Assembly (NCBI RefSeq): GCF_009727055.1
Contig: NC_052350.1
Coordinates: forward strand, 34,062,172 to 34,126,171
Length of the DNA stretch: 64,000 nucleotides
From: Benincasa hispida
Taxonomy: Eukaryota; Streptophyta; Magnoliopsida; Cucurbitales; Cucurbitaceae
Direction of reading: 5' to 3'
Made by a program: the position numbers and the translations under genes. Position 1 is the first letter of the stretch, and each line of letters opens with the position of its first letter. This document shows positions 11,293-21,054 of this stretch, one piece after another. The notes below the pieces were generated by a model that saw only the letters and a program-made list of their open reading frames with translations, did not search any database and was not told where the DNA came from.

Positions 11293-12413
11293 TGTAACAC
11301 CCCGCACATTTTTTTAGTAATAATGTAATTTCAGCAACTTTATTATTTAGAATTTCAGTCATTGTTATTAGTTGAAGGGCATTTTTGGAATTTTTGGACT
11401 TGAAGTATAAGTGCGGGAATTTAATTGTGGGCGTGAAATTATTCAATTTGAAAATTAATGGCAGGAATTAATTTTCTTTTGAAAAGGAAAGAAATTTAAT
11501 AGTATAAAGTGGAATAAGAAAAAGAATAATGTATAATTATACTTATTTCCTTTTTTGTTTTTGTTATTATTATTATTATTATTTTATAAATATCAAACCC
11601 CCATTTTTCTTCCTCACACAATCCGGCGCCCCCCTCATTTTCTTTTTCCTCCTGCCGCCTACCTCGACCAGCAGCTGATCTCCTCAGCCCATCGTCCAGA
11701 CACCGTCGATCCGACCCAGCCGCTCGCCATCGAGGTTTTGCCCAGCCGACGCCCACCAATTTTTCCCAGTTTTTATTTCTTCGGGATTCACCAGAGGTAG
11801 TGAGACTCAGTGTCCTTCTTGTTTCATGTGTATATATGTCCTATGAGGACTAGAGCCTGTCTCTTATACACATCTAGATGTGTATAAGAGACAGGATTCA
11901 GTCTCCTTGTTTCATGTGTATATATGTCCCATGAGGACTAGAGCAGTTTATATGTTTCACCAGAGGTGGGTATCTAGAGGACATAGATGCCCAGCCTGAC
12001 CCCAGTAGTGGGGTTACTTACTGAGTATTTTATACTCATTCTTTCTCATGTTGTTGTTTCAGGTAAGGGTAGAGATGCACTGGCGATGGACAAGCGGAAT
12101 TCGTGATCGAGCCATTGGGACTAGTTTTTACGCTTCCGCATCATAAAATTAGAGTTCTTCTCATGTTTCTCTTAACTTTTTGTTTTGATGTTTAAAACTT
12201 ACTTTTAATAATCATTTTTCAGACTTATTTACTATCCTTTATGATTTCTGGGTAACCTACTATTGTTTTAATATTTGAATTTAATGAAAGTCTTTTGAAC
12301 ATATCTTATTTAATTAGCATTTATTTCGCCATAACCGACTGTCGTTTTGAGTTCCATGCATGCATGTATTTAGTAACGGCCTAACTTAAGTCCTAGGGGG
12401 TCGGGTCGTTATA
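11293..12413 (+). mobile_element. 3' LTR of the nested Gypsy
   Basis: It starts TGTAACACCCCGC after the polypurine tract and ends GGGTCGTTATA before the target duplication. The stretch 11560-11585 is an ATT microsatellite. A GC-richer block at 11610-11800 is probably transcribed leader. The region 11803-11944 is disturbed by a 38-bp synthetic adapter and a partial duplication, so the true length is shorter than 1,121 bases. Confidence 0.85.
11857..11894. other. Nextera mate-pair junction adapter (sequencing artefact)
   Basis: This is an exact 38-bp palindrome made of two 19-bp Tn5 mosaic ends: CTGTCTCTTATACACATCT followed directly by AGATGTGTATAAGAGACAG. That is the circularisation junction of Nextera mate-pair libraries. 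The bases before it (11803-11856) and after it (11895-11944) are imperfect copies of each other. An untrimmed mate-pair read appears to have been built into the assembly or used to close a gap. It is not plant DNA. Confidence 0.97.
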
Positions 12414-12418
12414 GGGTA

Positions 12419-13387
12419 AATCCACATGGAGAACTTAGTAGTAGATATAGTTGTTGGCCGGTGATGTTAGTGACGTACAATCTACCTCCATGGTTGTGCA
12501 TGAAGCGAAATTTTTTTATATTGACTACACCGATATCTGGTCCTAAACAACTGGGAAATGACATAGATGTTTATTTAGCTCTGTTAGTAGATGATTTTAA
12601 AAAACTTTGGATAGATGGGGTAGAATGTTACGATGCATATGAAGAATAACATTTCAAACTTAAATCTATTTTATTATGGACTATTAATGATTTTCTTGCG
12701 TATGGTAATTTTTGTGGTTGTACGGTTAAAGGATATCATGCATGTCCAATTTGTGGAGAGAAAATTTCATCCACTTATTTACCAAAAGGGAAGAAGATGG
12801 CATATCTCAGGCATCACAGGTTTCTACCACACCATCATCCATATAGGAAACAAAGAAAGCGTTTAATGGTGCACAAGAATTAGAATTTGCTCAAGAACCA
12901 TTGAGTGGGGAAGAAATTCTTGCAGAAACAAGTAAATATCAATATTGATTTGGTAAGAAAATTATCAAGGAAAAGAATAGTGGAGATAGCCCTTCAACTT
13001 TTTGGAAGAAAAAATCTATTCTTTTTGAGTTAGAATACTGGAAGTATCTTGACGTGTGACATTGTTTAGACGTGATCCACATTGGAAAGAATGTATGTTC
13101 AAATCTTATTGGCACACTGTTTGATATTCCTGGTTTGAAGGATGGAATAAAAACTCGATTAGATTTGGTGGAACTGAACATTAGATCTGAGTTAGCCCCT
13201 CGAGTAGGAGAGAAAAAAGTCTTTTTACCTTCCACATGTTATACATTAACACAAGCTGAGAAATTGAGCTTTTGTAAGATACTATAAAAAATTAAAGTAC
13301 CTGAAGGCTATTCATGTAACATTCAAAGTTTAGTTTCGCTCATAGATTTGAAACTTTACGGATTTAAGTCACATGACCATCACGTTC
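12419..13387 (+). pseudogene. tnp2: CACTA tnp2 transposase, middle part
   Basis: This continues the gene from 7108. LPPWLCMKRNFFILTTPISGP (Transposase_21 / tnp2 core, PF02992), GNDIDVYLALLVDDFKKLW and KGYHACPICGE are followed, after frame changes, by VIHIGKNVCSNLIGTL and TCYTLTQAEK, which lead into the C-terminal DUF4218-type domain. Stops are at 12647-12649 and 13285-13287. The part ends at 13387 in the coding text for SHDHHVL, split by the solo LTR at 13388. Read across, the next residues are MQQLLLVAIRDILPK at 16734. Confidence 0.87.
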
Positions 13388-14197
13388 TGTCACACCCCGC
13401 TCCATATTACCCTCTTAACCTAGATGGAGTGGTGACTGCAGTAGTTACCAACCCTTTTGTTGGCACTTACTGACTATCTAACCTGTTAAATTTGCTCAAA
13501 CCCTGAATACTTATATTTAATCAATATACTGAACAAATTAACTTAGAACTTAACACATTTACATTATAGGGTTTCATAACATTGTTCTTACATGAATATT
13601 ACAACTTAGTGAGCCCCATCTAGAATACTAGTTCCTATATAACAGACACATGTGTACTTACTAATACAGGTCTTCGATTAAGCTTCCTTCAACATGACTT
13701 TTTGAGTGGCAGAGCAGTAGTAGAGAAGTCTTTTGGGAACTAACCGTTCTACCTGAAAGGAAAACATTTGAAAACATGAGCTAGAAGCCCAGTGAGTGAC
13801 TAATATTTAAAGCATAACTTTCATACATAAATTTGATATTAAAACTAAAAGCTTTAACTGAAAACATAAACTTGGCAACTATTATTCGTGTCATCATTAA
13901 CAACACATAGCACTTTTCATGCCTTGCTAGACTATGCCTTAGTCTATTAGTCTAGGGTGGCCATTTTGCTTACTCTTTATCATTCTTTACTGCATTACTA
14001 CTTAACTGTGAAGGAACCCTTTTATTCACTTTCTAAGAACATAATTTGCATCCTTAGTTGAGAGAGAACCTTTACTCAATTCCTCAACGTCAATCCATAG
14101 CTATCGTGGAGTGATCTCAACACTATCAATAATAACTTTTCTTTCATTCGTGTGATTCTAGTTTAAGTACCGTCATACCTTAGGTACTACTGTTCAG

Positions 14198-14395
14198 ATA
14201 CCTTCTCCGTGTCCTTCAGTATCGAGCTGCTCGGATACCTTCTCCATGTCCTTTAGTATCGAGCTATTCAAATCTAAGACTAAGCTTCAGTACCTTCTCA
14301 TTTAGTCCTTCAGTACTGAGCTATTCAAATCTAAGACTGAGCTTCAATACCTTCTGATTTAGTCCTTCAGTACCGAGCTACTCATACTGAACTTG
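14198..14395 (+). repeat. tandem repeat, 37-57 bp unit
   Basis: Four units begin ATACCTTCT or GTACCTTCT at 14198, 14235, 14291 and 14347. Each continues to a TCCTTCAGTAYYGAGCT core. The related LTR at 37043-39114 has a single equivalent near 37768-37798, so the array expanded in this lineage. Confidence 0.8.
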
Positions 14396-14729
14396 CATAT
14401 TCTTATCTCTTAATGACTTAGTTGCCCAAAAGCATTCTATACTAATGATCCTCATGTTCAGTGAAAAACATAGCATAAACGTAACATTAATGTGAGATGC
14501 GATGCTTGGTAACTATTTGAGAATAGTTTTCATAAATATCTTTCAATAAACATGCATTGCTAGACATTCATAAGCATTAGCAATTTACTTAAAACATTTA
14601 AAGCATTTGGAGTCACTCACAGTCTTTGGCAATCCTCTTCATGTATATGCTCATTGTGCGTTGAACACTTAGCAAAATTCTTAGGCCTTAACTTGACTAG
14701 GCAGCAACTTCATTACCATGCATCCATGG

Positions 14730-16260
14730 CTTGCGTCCAAGCCTTGCTTTAGGCGTTCAAACCTCCTATGCGACCAAGCTTTCAGCCCACGCCTACTGGC
14801 CATCACATGGCCCATCGCATAGCAACCTTTGCGCCAATCGTTTAACTCATGCGCCCATCTTGTGGCAAATCAACGCATGCCCCATACGTTTGTCTAGTCA
14901 TGCCCATGGACAATCGCATAGAAACCTTTAAGCCCATAGTTTAGCTCATGCGCCCATCTTATGGCACATCAACGCAAGCCCCATGCATCGTCTTGTTGCG
15001 CCCATAAACTCCAACGCAACCTTGCCCTAATACCTTATGCGCCTGCCTGTAGGATCCAACGCTCACACAGCATTGCACTTACGGCTTCAATATGTGTTGC
15101 ATGGTCTAATGCTTCTCAGCGTGTCCTTGTGCCAATTGAGCCTCCAACACATGCGCTCAACATCATCGTCAAGCCCTTAAAGCTACTTGCTTGTTCAACC
15201 CAAGCAGCTGCCTGCTTGTTCAAGATTCCAGATTTAACTTACAATTTTACTAACTATTCCAGGCCTTTTCCCAAGAAATTTCGTTCTACAAACATTCTCT
15301 AAAATTTCCTAGAAAGCTTAACTTAAATTTCAGCTCATAATTCCTCGTGGTTGGACCGAAATCCTCAGATCATCAAGACTGGCCCAACTTACCCGAGAAT
15401 TCGACCTTCAGCCGGATTCTTCATTCTTCAGCTTGATTCTGCTAGAATCTCCTTTCGACATTTCAACTTTAGCAACTAGACATACTCAGGGTTTGAATCT
15501 TAGAATTACTCCATTTGTTCGAATTAATTTCTCAAACCCTCTTTTGAAATCGAGCTTCCCTTTTAAACTAGCAGCTGTATGTTCTCCTTTTAACATCAAG
15601 CTGCCACCTCATCCTTAAGGGCTAATTTCAAACCTGAGTATGATAGTTGGCTTAGCTGATCAATCACTAAGATGATCCTTCCCAGCTCCCAAGCCAACGC
15701 TTGTAATCACATGGCCGCATGCCTCCTCCATAATGCATCGCCCAATCTGGCTAACACATAGCTCACTTAGAAGCTATTGCATCCCTCCTTTGGTCGCATA
15801 CTCCTAAGCCAACGTATGTTCTAGCCCATGCATAGCTTAGTCTTGTCATATCAACCAAGCATTAGGCCTTCGCCCCATAGCATAACTTTAGCATGCATCG
15901 AGTTTCAACACCTTGCACACATCGCATACTCCATCGTCTAACGCCCAGCGTCTTGCACCCAACGTCTATCGTCTAGCGCTTGTCGTGTAGCTCATCGTCT
16001 AGCACTAATGCCAATCGTGAACTGCCAATGCCCAAACACTTAACACTATCGTCCAACACATAACGCTATCGTTTAGCGCGACCCTTCGTATCATCTAGCA
16101 CCGCACTTTACCGCACGATCGCCTATCGCATAGTTTAGCTTCACACATTTGCTACATGATCGCCTACCTCATCGCGTAGTGCCGCTCATGTGCTAGATGA
16201 TCTCCTACCTCATCGTGTAGCGCCACTCATTTACTACACGATCGTCCAGCGTGTACACCT
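14730..16260 (+). repeat. degenerate short-motif arrays in the solo LTR
   Basis: The first part (14760-15010) repeats blocks built on CTCATGCGCCCATCTTRTGG and CATCGCATAG. The last part (15921-16250) is dense in ATCGTCTAGC, ATCGYRTAG and GATCGCCTA. ATCG cores fall at about 15921, 15933, 15968, 15994, 16014, 16048, 16068, 16118, 16125, 16159, 16171, 16212 and 16241. Frames opening here (for example 14731 and 14961) are by-products of the repeats. The same motif fills part of the Copia B LTR near 50102-50330. Confidence 0.8.
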
Positions 16261-16731
16261 CTAACGCCCAACGCTTATGCTCGCGTACACTTGAGGCTGG
16301 TGCATACTTTGCTTCGCATAGCTTTTCTCTTCACCACACTTTGGCTTTCTTCAATGCCCAAATAACCTCGCAAGCCCCTTGGTTGCCGCAAGCCTTATCA
16401 ATGCATCATGCCTTTCAACTTATGCATCCATCCTTAGTACCAACGCATAGTTTATCCTAGCCTTCAACACTTAGCCTCTACAAGCCTTGGTTGCTACACA
16501 CGCAACCCTATGCATCCACACTTCTCCATCAACGCATGCCTACACTTTGCTTCCATGCTTGGCCAATTTTCACTTGTTATATTGTCTAAAACTCACCATT
16601 GACTAAGTATTTCTAATACTTAGAATTTTCTTCCTCCATCTTCCTACTTTCTTTACCTCCTTTCATAATTTTACTTAACACGCTTTTTACTCACTTATGT
16701 AGGAAAAATAGAGTACGGGGTTTACACGTTC

Positions 16732-17176
16732 TTATGCAACAATTATTACTTGTAGCCATTCGTGATATTTTACCAAAACATGTAAAACTTGCAATTACTC
16801 GCTTATGCTTCTTCTTTAATGCTATATGTTGCAAGGTAATCGATTCATCTCAGTTAAAGGGGTATGCAAGAGGATATAGTTGTCACTCTATGTCTCTTAG
16901 AGAAGTATATTCCACCATCATTCTTCACAATAATGGTACACCTTATAGTGCATCTCGTAAGAGAAGTTGAGTTTTGTGGACTTGTTTTTTTTGAGTTGGA
17001 TGTATCATTTTGAACAATACATGAAAGTGTTGAAAACTTATGTACAAAATAGAAATCGACTAGAAGGATGTGTTGGAGAAAATTATATTGTCGACGAGAC
17101 TATAGATTTTTGTTCTGAATTTATATCTGGTGTTAATTCTATTAGGCTAAACTCAATATGCATAGTAGTTTATTAG
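16732..17176 (+). pseudogene. tnp2: CACTA tnp2 transposase, 3' part (DUF4218)
   Basis: After the solo LTR the text resumes with MQQLLLVAIRDILPKHVKLA and LCFFFNAICCKVID, the start of the DUF4218-type domain. In the next frame come YHFEQYMKVLKTYVQNRNR, EGCVGENYIVDE and TIDFCSEFISGV, its conserved second half. A TGA at 16968-16970 and a frame change separate the two blocks. Confidence 0.87.
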
Positions 17177-17189
17177 TTTATTGTATTAT

Positions 17190-18260
17190 AATTACTTTTT
17201 CCATTGTGTAGATGTCGTTTGATTCGACTCTAAGTCCAAACATGGTATACTTATGTCTGCATCTAGGAAGTTTCGGACTTTCAAGACTACATTGACTCAA
17301 AAGTTCATACTTCCATTTAAGGATGAACCCTCGGTCTTACAATTTCCTCCCCAACAATATTCTCATATAGAGAAAGATCAGTGGATATCGTTTGTTAATG
17401 AACAATTGAGTGAAGAATGGGATGTAAGTCATTCTAAATAAATTAAATGTCAATATTATCATTGTTTTGATAGGTAACTTCAACTAGATTTCTTGGAAGG
17501 ATTATGCGAATCTTGCCCAAGAATTAGTAAGGCATTCGACTTAAATTAAATCTTTTATTCTAATATGTTTATGCTAATTAAATATATATGTTCATGTAGA
17601 ACCTATCGAGTGATCCTTCTTATCGAGTGACTTTATGGAATGAAGCAAGAAAAGGAAAAAATAATGAATACTTTGATGAAGCTATTCGAGAATGTGCCAA
17701 TCGAATTGTAAGTTTATATTGTGCAAAGTTTAAGATGGCATATGTATAATATCTGAAACTTGTGATGATATATATATTGTGTGAAAATTGTAATATGTTT
17801 TATAGGATAAATTTGTTGAAGTATATGAAGGTGAAGATGTTTTGACCAAAGCATAGGGTACGAAGGAACATTGGGGACGTATAAGAGGAATGGATGATTT
17901 TGTTTCCCATTCCCAATATTTCAAATTAGTAAAACCAAAGTCCTCAATGAGCCAAGAAATTAAAGGAGGCTCTAATGAAAAAAATGTTCGACATGGTAAA
18001 GTGTTAAGAGGAAAAACTCACGGCAGACAATCTCATCAGTCCAAATCATCTGTTGGAAGTGTTGCACTAAGTGCATCTGAAGAAGAAGATGCTGAGAAGA
18101 TGCCTAAAGAAGATTTGGAGGTAATTTATTTGTTGTGACTTTTAAATTTTAATCATATTGTGTTTAACCATGCATAACATTAGTTCTTTTAAATTTGTTA
18201 AGGAGACACCATTCCACTTGGCTATATAAACTGTAGACAATATTGTTGCAGTAGCCACAA
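17190..18260 (+). pseudogene. CACTA second ORF, N-terminal exons
   Basis: This is plant En/Spm-associated protein text in several exons: KFILPFKDEPSVLQFPPQQY, DQWISFVNEQLSEEWD, DPSYRVTLWNEARKGKNNEY, DEAIRECANRI and GRIRGMDDFVSHSQYFKL, followed by a Ser/Lys-rich acidic linker (17935-18115). Putative GT donors follow the exons at about 17423 and 17708. A TAG at about 17853 interrupts. In CACTA elements the second protein usually binds the subterminal repeats. I cannot show that for this one. Confidence 0.75.
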
Positions 18261-19680
18261 CATTTGATGATGATGTGTCATGCTTAACTGTAAAGTTTTG
18301 ATTGACATTGTCATGGGAGAAGATTTGCCTATACCAATTCCTGTGAAGGGAAAATTAGAGTCCTTAAATCAAGCAATGGGTAACTTCGTAACATGGCCTC
18401 GTGAACTTGTAGTTATGGTTGACGAAAAAAAAGTATGCCTCTTTTTCAGTATATGAGTTTGGTTATTTATTATTTTTCCTACTTTGAATTTTTATAACTT
18501 TGGTTATTGTAGGGCCATTCAACAACTAAGAGCTTTGGTCAGTCCTCCAAATATACTGATGCCAATGGTACCATCAAACTCTTGAACGGACAAGCCATGT
18601 ATAACATGAATGATGTAGACATGACCCGTATCAATTTGGACGAGCATATATTTGGAAGAGACAAATTTATTTATTTAGGACGCGATGATCTGATCCAATA
18701 TTGCAATATGGTTGAAATAGGCTACATGTGTATTTTGACATACATTACGTAAGTATTGCGCATCTAGATTCACTCATGTATATTTTGTTTCATGTTTGAA
18801 TAATAACTTTTACTTTGTTTAGGTATCTTTGGGATGAATGTGGTCATGATATTATGAAGAAGTTTTTCATAATTAAACAAGCAAGAATATCGCCACACGT
18901 GAAGTCTCAAGATATTTGATCTAGAAATTTAGCCAACCAACTAGAATTGGCTAATTTTGACCAATTAGTCATTATTCCATATAACACAGAGTAAGTAAAT
19001 ACAAGTTCTTAAGTTATTTTTAATTTGTATTATACTTATAATAATATTTCAAAATTCTTGCTTATTATAGTTATCATTGGATATTGATTGTAATCAATCT
19101 ACAAGAAAATTATGTTTATGTTTTGGACTCTATTCGAAGAAAGGTTCAAGAGGATTTTCATGGAGTTATAAATATGTAAGTGTAATTGAACTTTCTTAGC
19201 TCTTAATTGAAGTATTTATGTTTAACTAATGTTTTCAAACTATTTAGTGGATTGAAAACATGGTAAGCTAAGGACGATCTCCAACACCATTGATCTTCTC
19301 CAAAATGGAAACCTATAAAGGTAAATTTGCATTTATTTTTTAACAATTTATGTTCATTCGAACATAAGAATAATTGTTTTCAACTTCTTTATATGTAATG
19401 CCCCCTTCAATAAGATTCTGTAGGATGCGGGTACTATGTGCAAAAGTACATTCACGAAATAGTGCATAATCCTACTACTCCCATTACTAGCCTCGTACGT
19501 AAATTATTTATTTTTTATGTACTAGCTTTAATTTAATAAATGGATGTAAACTTATGTTGAATTTATCTTTTTTTTCTTATTTGTAGTTCAATACAAAAAA
19601 TGCATATACCCAAGGAGAGATTGACGTAATTCAAACCCAATGGGCAAGTTTTGTTGGCCGATTTGTGTAAGGATGTACTT
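18261..19680 (+). pseudogene. CACTA second ORF, ULP1-like C48 protease
   Basis: Exons spread over 1.4 kb read LPIPIPVKGKLESLNQAMG, NFVTWPRELVVMV, MVEIGYMCILTYI, then the peptidase core: HWILIVINLQENYVYVLDS with catalytic His (19075-19077) and Asp (19126-19128), and DSVGCGYYVQKYI with the catalytic Cys at 19426-19428. A TAA at 19411-19413, probably an old CAA, and a TGA near 18918 break it. ULP1-family enzymes release SUMO or related modifiers. Such domains occur in several plant DNA transposons, and their role there is unsettled. Confidence 0.82.
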
Positions 19681-20265
19681 CTTGTTTTTTGTCCCAATAG
19701 AATGTAAATGCTAGCTTAGAATGAATGCAAATTTATCTAACCATGATCTATTTACTGGAAGATTTATGTATAATATTTTTGTGTTTATGGGATATTTTGT
19801 GTTATGTATTCATGAAATCAGTACTAATTGATATTTTTGAATGAGAGAAATGATGGCTTGGTGTAAGTATTCTATGAAAATGTGTTATTGTTCTACAAAT
19901 GTTGATGATTAGTGTGTTTATTTCATATTTGATGAATATATGTAATTGATTGGAAATATTAATCTTGTTTGTGGATAAATTCAGAGGTGGAAGACAAATA
20001 TTGATGGCTTGCTATGCAATTTTTTTTTTATATTTTTTTAATAAAAAACAATGACGGACATTTCCTGACCCAACACGAGACATATAATGTCGTTTTTAAC
20101 TTTTTGGCCGATATTAAAAATGGACTCGACAACGGAATTTAAAAAAACGGACAATAATTGAAAAAAACGGTCATAGATTCTGGGCTTCAATGTCAGTTTA
20201 AAGGGTTTCAATGGATTCTAGGCTTCAGTTGACAACCGACATTAAAGCCCGAAATTCTTGTAGTG
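19681..20265 (+). repeat. CACTA 3' region, subterminal repeats and right TIR
   Basis: From 19681 to about 20040 the sequence is AT-rich and non-coding. From 20095 variants of AATGTCGKTTT, GCCGATATT and GGGCTTCAATGTCAG recur. The right terminal inverted repeat is 20233-20265, ending TTGTAGTG. Confidence 0.85.
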
Positions 20266-20268
20266 AAT

Positions 20269-20378
20269 GCTACATAATCTTCTTTTATCATTTGTTAACC
20301 ACACATACATAAAAAAACAATTAGCTAGTATCAACACAAAACCTATATCTTCAAAACTTATAAAAGGAATTACGCTTT
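20269..20378. other. unassigned sequence between CACTA and Copia
   Basis: Short AT-rich host-like stretch. It is the right flank of the CACTA insertion and the left flank of the Copia at 20379. Nothing recognised. Confidence 0.5.
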
Positions 20379-21010
20379 TGAAGAAATCATGACTCAAATA
20401 CTTCAGCTAGTTTTTTGTTTACAACTAATTTTATCTTGTAACAGTTTATTGGTATATGTTATAAATACCACTGATCATAAAAAAAAAAAGTAAGTTCATC
20501 ATTTTCTATTTTTCTGTAAACAAACAAGTTGTACGCAATCTTCTTAGTGAAAAAGAATGTGATCCCTTGGATGTAGGCATCTTGGCTGAACCATGTAATC
20601 CTATGTGTTTCTTCTACTTGTCTTTATCTTCTTCGTTCGATTGACTTTAATCTTTCTGTAAATCATGTGTAAACAATCCTTTTTTCAAATCGTATCGAAT
20701 TCTAGAGTATCAAGTTGAATCATGCATCAATTTCTTCTATCGAGTAGCTTCAAGTCAGTCATTTTCGTCTTCGAGTTGCTTCGAGTAAAGATCAAGACTC
20801 ATCGAGTTCCTTCGAGTATTGACAAGCATTAATTGAGTTCCATCGAGGAAATAACAGAAACTCGTCCAAGATAGAAGGAAATTTGAATCGAGCATCGAGT
20901 AGAAACATATCGAGCATCGAGAATTTGAAAGAGTCTTTCTTAGCCATTTCTTCCTCATCTCAGTATTGATCCTGAGTAATTGGGCCTAGAGAAGATTGAA
21001 TAACCCAACA
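20379..21010 (+). mobile_element. 5' LTR of the Copia element
   Basis: It runs from TGAAGAAATC to TAACCCAACA. The second half (20738-20925) holds about a dozen TCGAGT or ATCGAG motifs. A partner LTR lies at 25171-25820. Confidence 0.9.
20738..20925 (+). repeat. ATCGAGT motif array in LTR
   Basis: ATCGAGTAG, TCGAGTTGCT, ATCGAGTTCC, ATCGAGCATCGAG and relatives recur irregularly. The 3' LTR has the same array at about 25535-25735, so it belongs to the family and is not local noise. Confidence 0.85.
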
Positions 21011-21015
21011 ATTTA

Positions 21016-21027
21016 TGGTATCAGAGC
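21016..21027 (+). other. primer binding site, Copia element
   Basis: TGGTATCAGAGC, five bases after the 5' LTR, is a perfect 12-base match to the initiator methionine tRNA primer used by many plant Copia elements. Confidence 0.92.
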
Positions 21028-21054
21028 ATTTGAAGATCATCAAAGTCAACATTC

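Larger units (their letters stand above)
7109..12413 (+). mobile_element. chimeric Gypsy chromovirus nested in tnp2
   Basis: A 5-bp target duplication GGGTA (7104-7108 and 12414-12418) brackets an element starting TGTAACAACC and ending GGTCGTTATA. Gag, protease, RT, RNase H, integrase and a chromodomain-like tail follow in Gypsy order on the plus strand, all broken. The two ends do not match. The 5' end is a 180-bp remnant of the LTR type seen inverted at 1-231. The 3' end is a full 1.1-kb LTR starting TGTAACACCCCGC. The clean target duplication means the element was already mixed when it integrated, or was rebuilt later by gene conversion. Confidence 0.85.
13388..16726 (-). mobile_element. 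3.3-kb solo Gypsy LTR in tnp2
   Basis: It is bounded by TGTCACACCCCG (13388) and GGGGTTTACA (16726), with the target duplication CGTTC at 13383-13387 and 16727-16731. Its ends and its block at 13760-13800 (ending CCCAGTGAGTGACTA) match the Gypsy LTR at 37043-39114, which sets the minus orientation. There is no internal coding sequence, so this is one LTR left after recombination. It is about 1.3 kb longer than its relative because of internal repeat growth at 14198-14395 and 14730-16260. Confidence 0.82.
4891..20265 (+). mobile_element. CACTA (En/Spm-like) transposon, 15.4 kb with nested insertions
   Basis: The ends are CACTACAA...TTGTAGTG terminal inverted repeats matching at 30 of 33 positions. 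A 3-bp target duplication AAT (4888-4890 and 20266-20268) flanks it, as CACTA transposition requires. Inside, in order, are subterminal repeats, a 5' untranslated-like region, a tnp2 transposase gene (6231 onward) interrupted by two retroelements, and a second ORF with a C-terminal ULP1-like cysteine protease (17253-19672). Without the two insertions (5.3 and 3.3 kb) it would be about 6.7 kb. Both genes carry stops, so this copy cannot supply its own transposase, though the intact ends could in principle respond to an active relative. Confidence 0.92.

Noticed and set aside
14731..15302. Two open frames of 66 and 113 codons rich in Ala, His and Cys
   Set aside because: They fall in the degenerate repeat tract of the solo LTR; the amino-acid pattern follows the DNA repeats and no domain is visible.
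15921..16250. Regular-looking repeats that might suggest a CRISPR-like array
   Set aside because: The units are 9-12 bases, degenerate and irregularly spaced, inside a plant LTR; there are no conserved 25-40 bp repeats or unique spacers of equal length.
21016..21027. tRNA-like sequence at the primer sites
   Set aside because: Only the 12 bases complementary to a tRNA 3' end are present; no tRNA cloverleaf follows. The same holds at 2059, 37028 and 58263.
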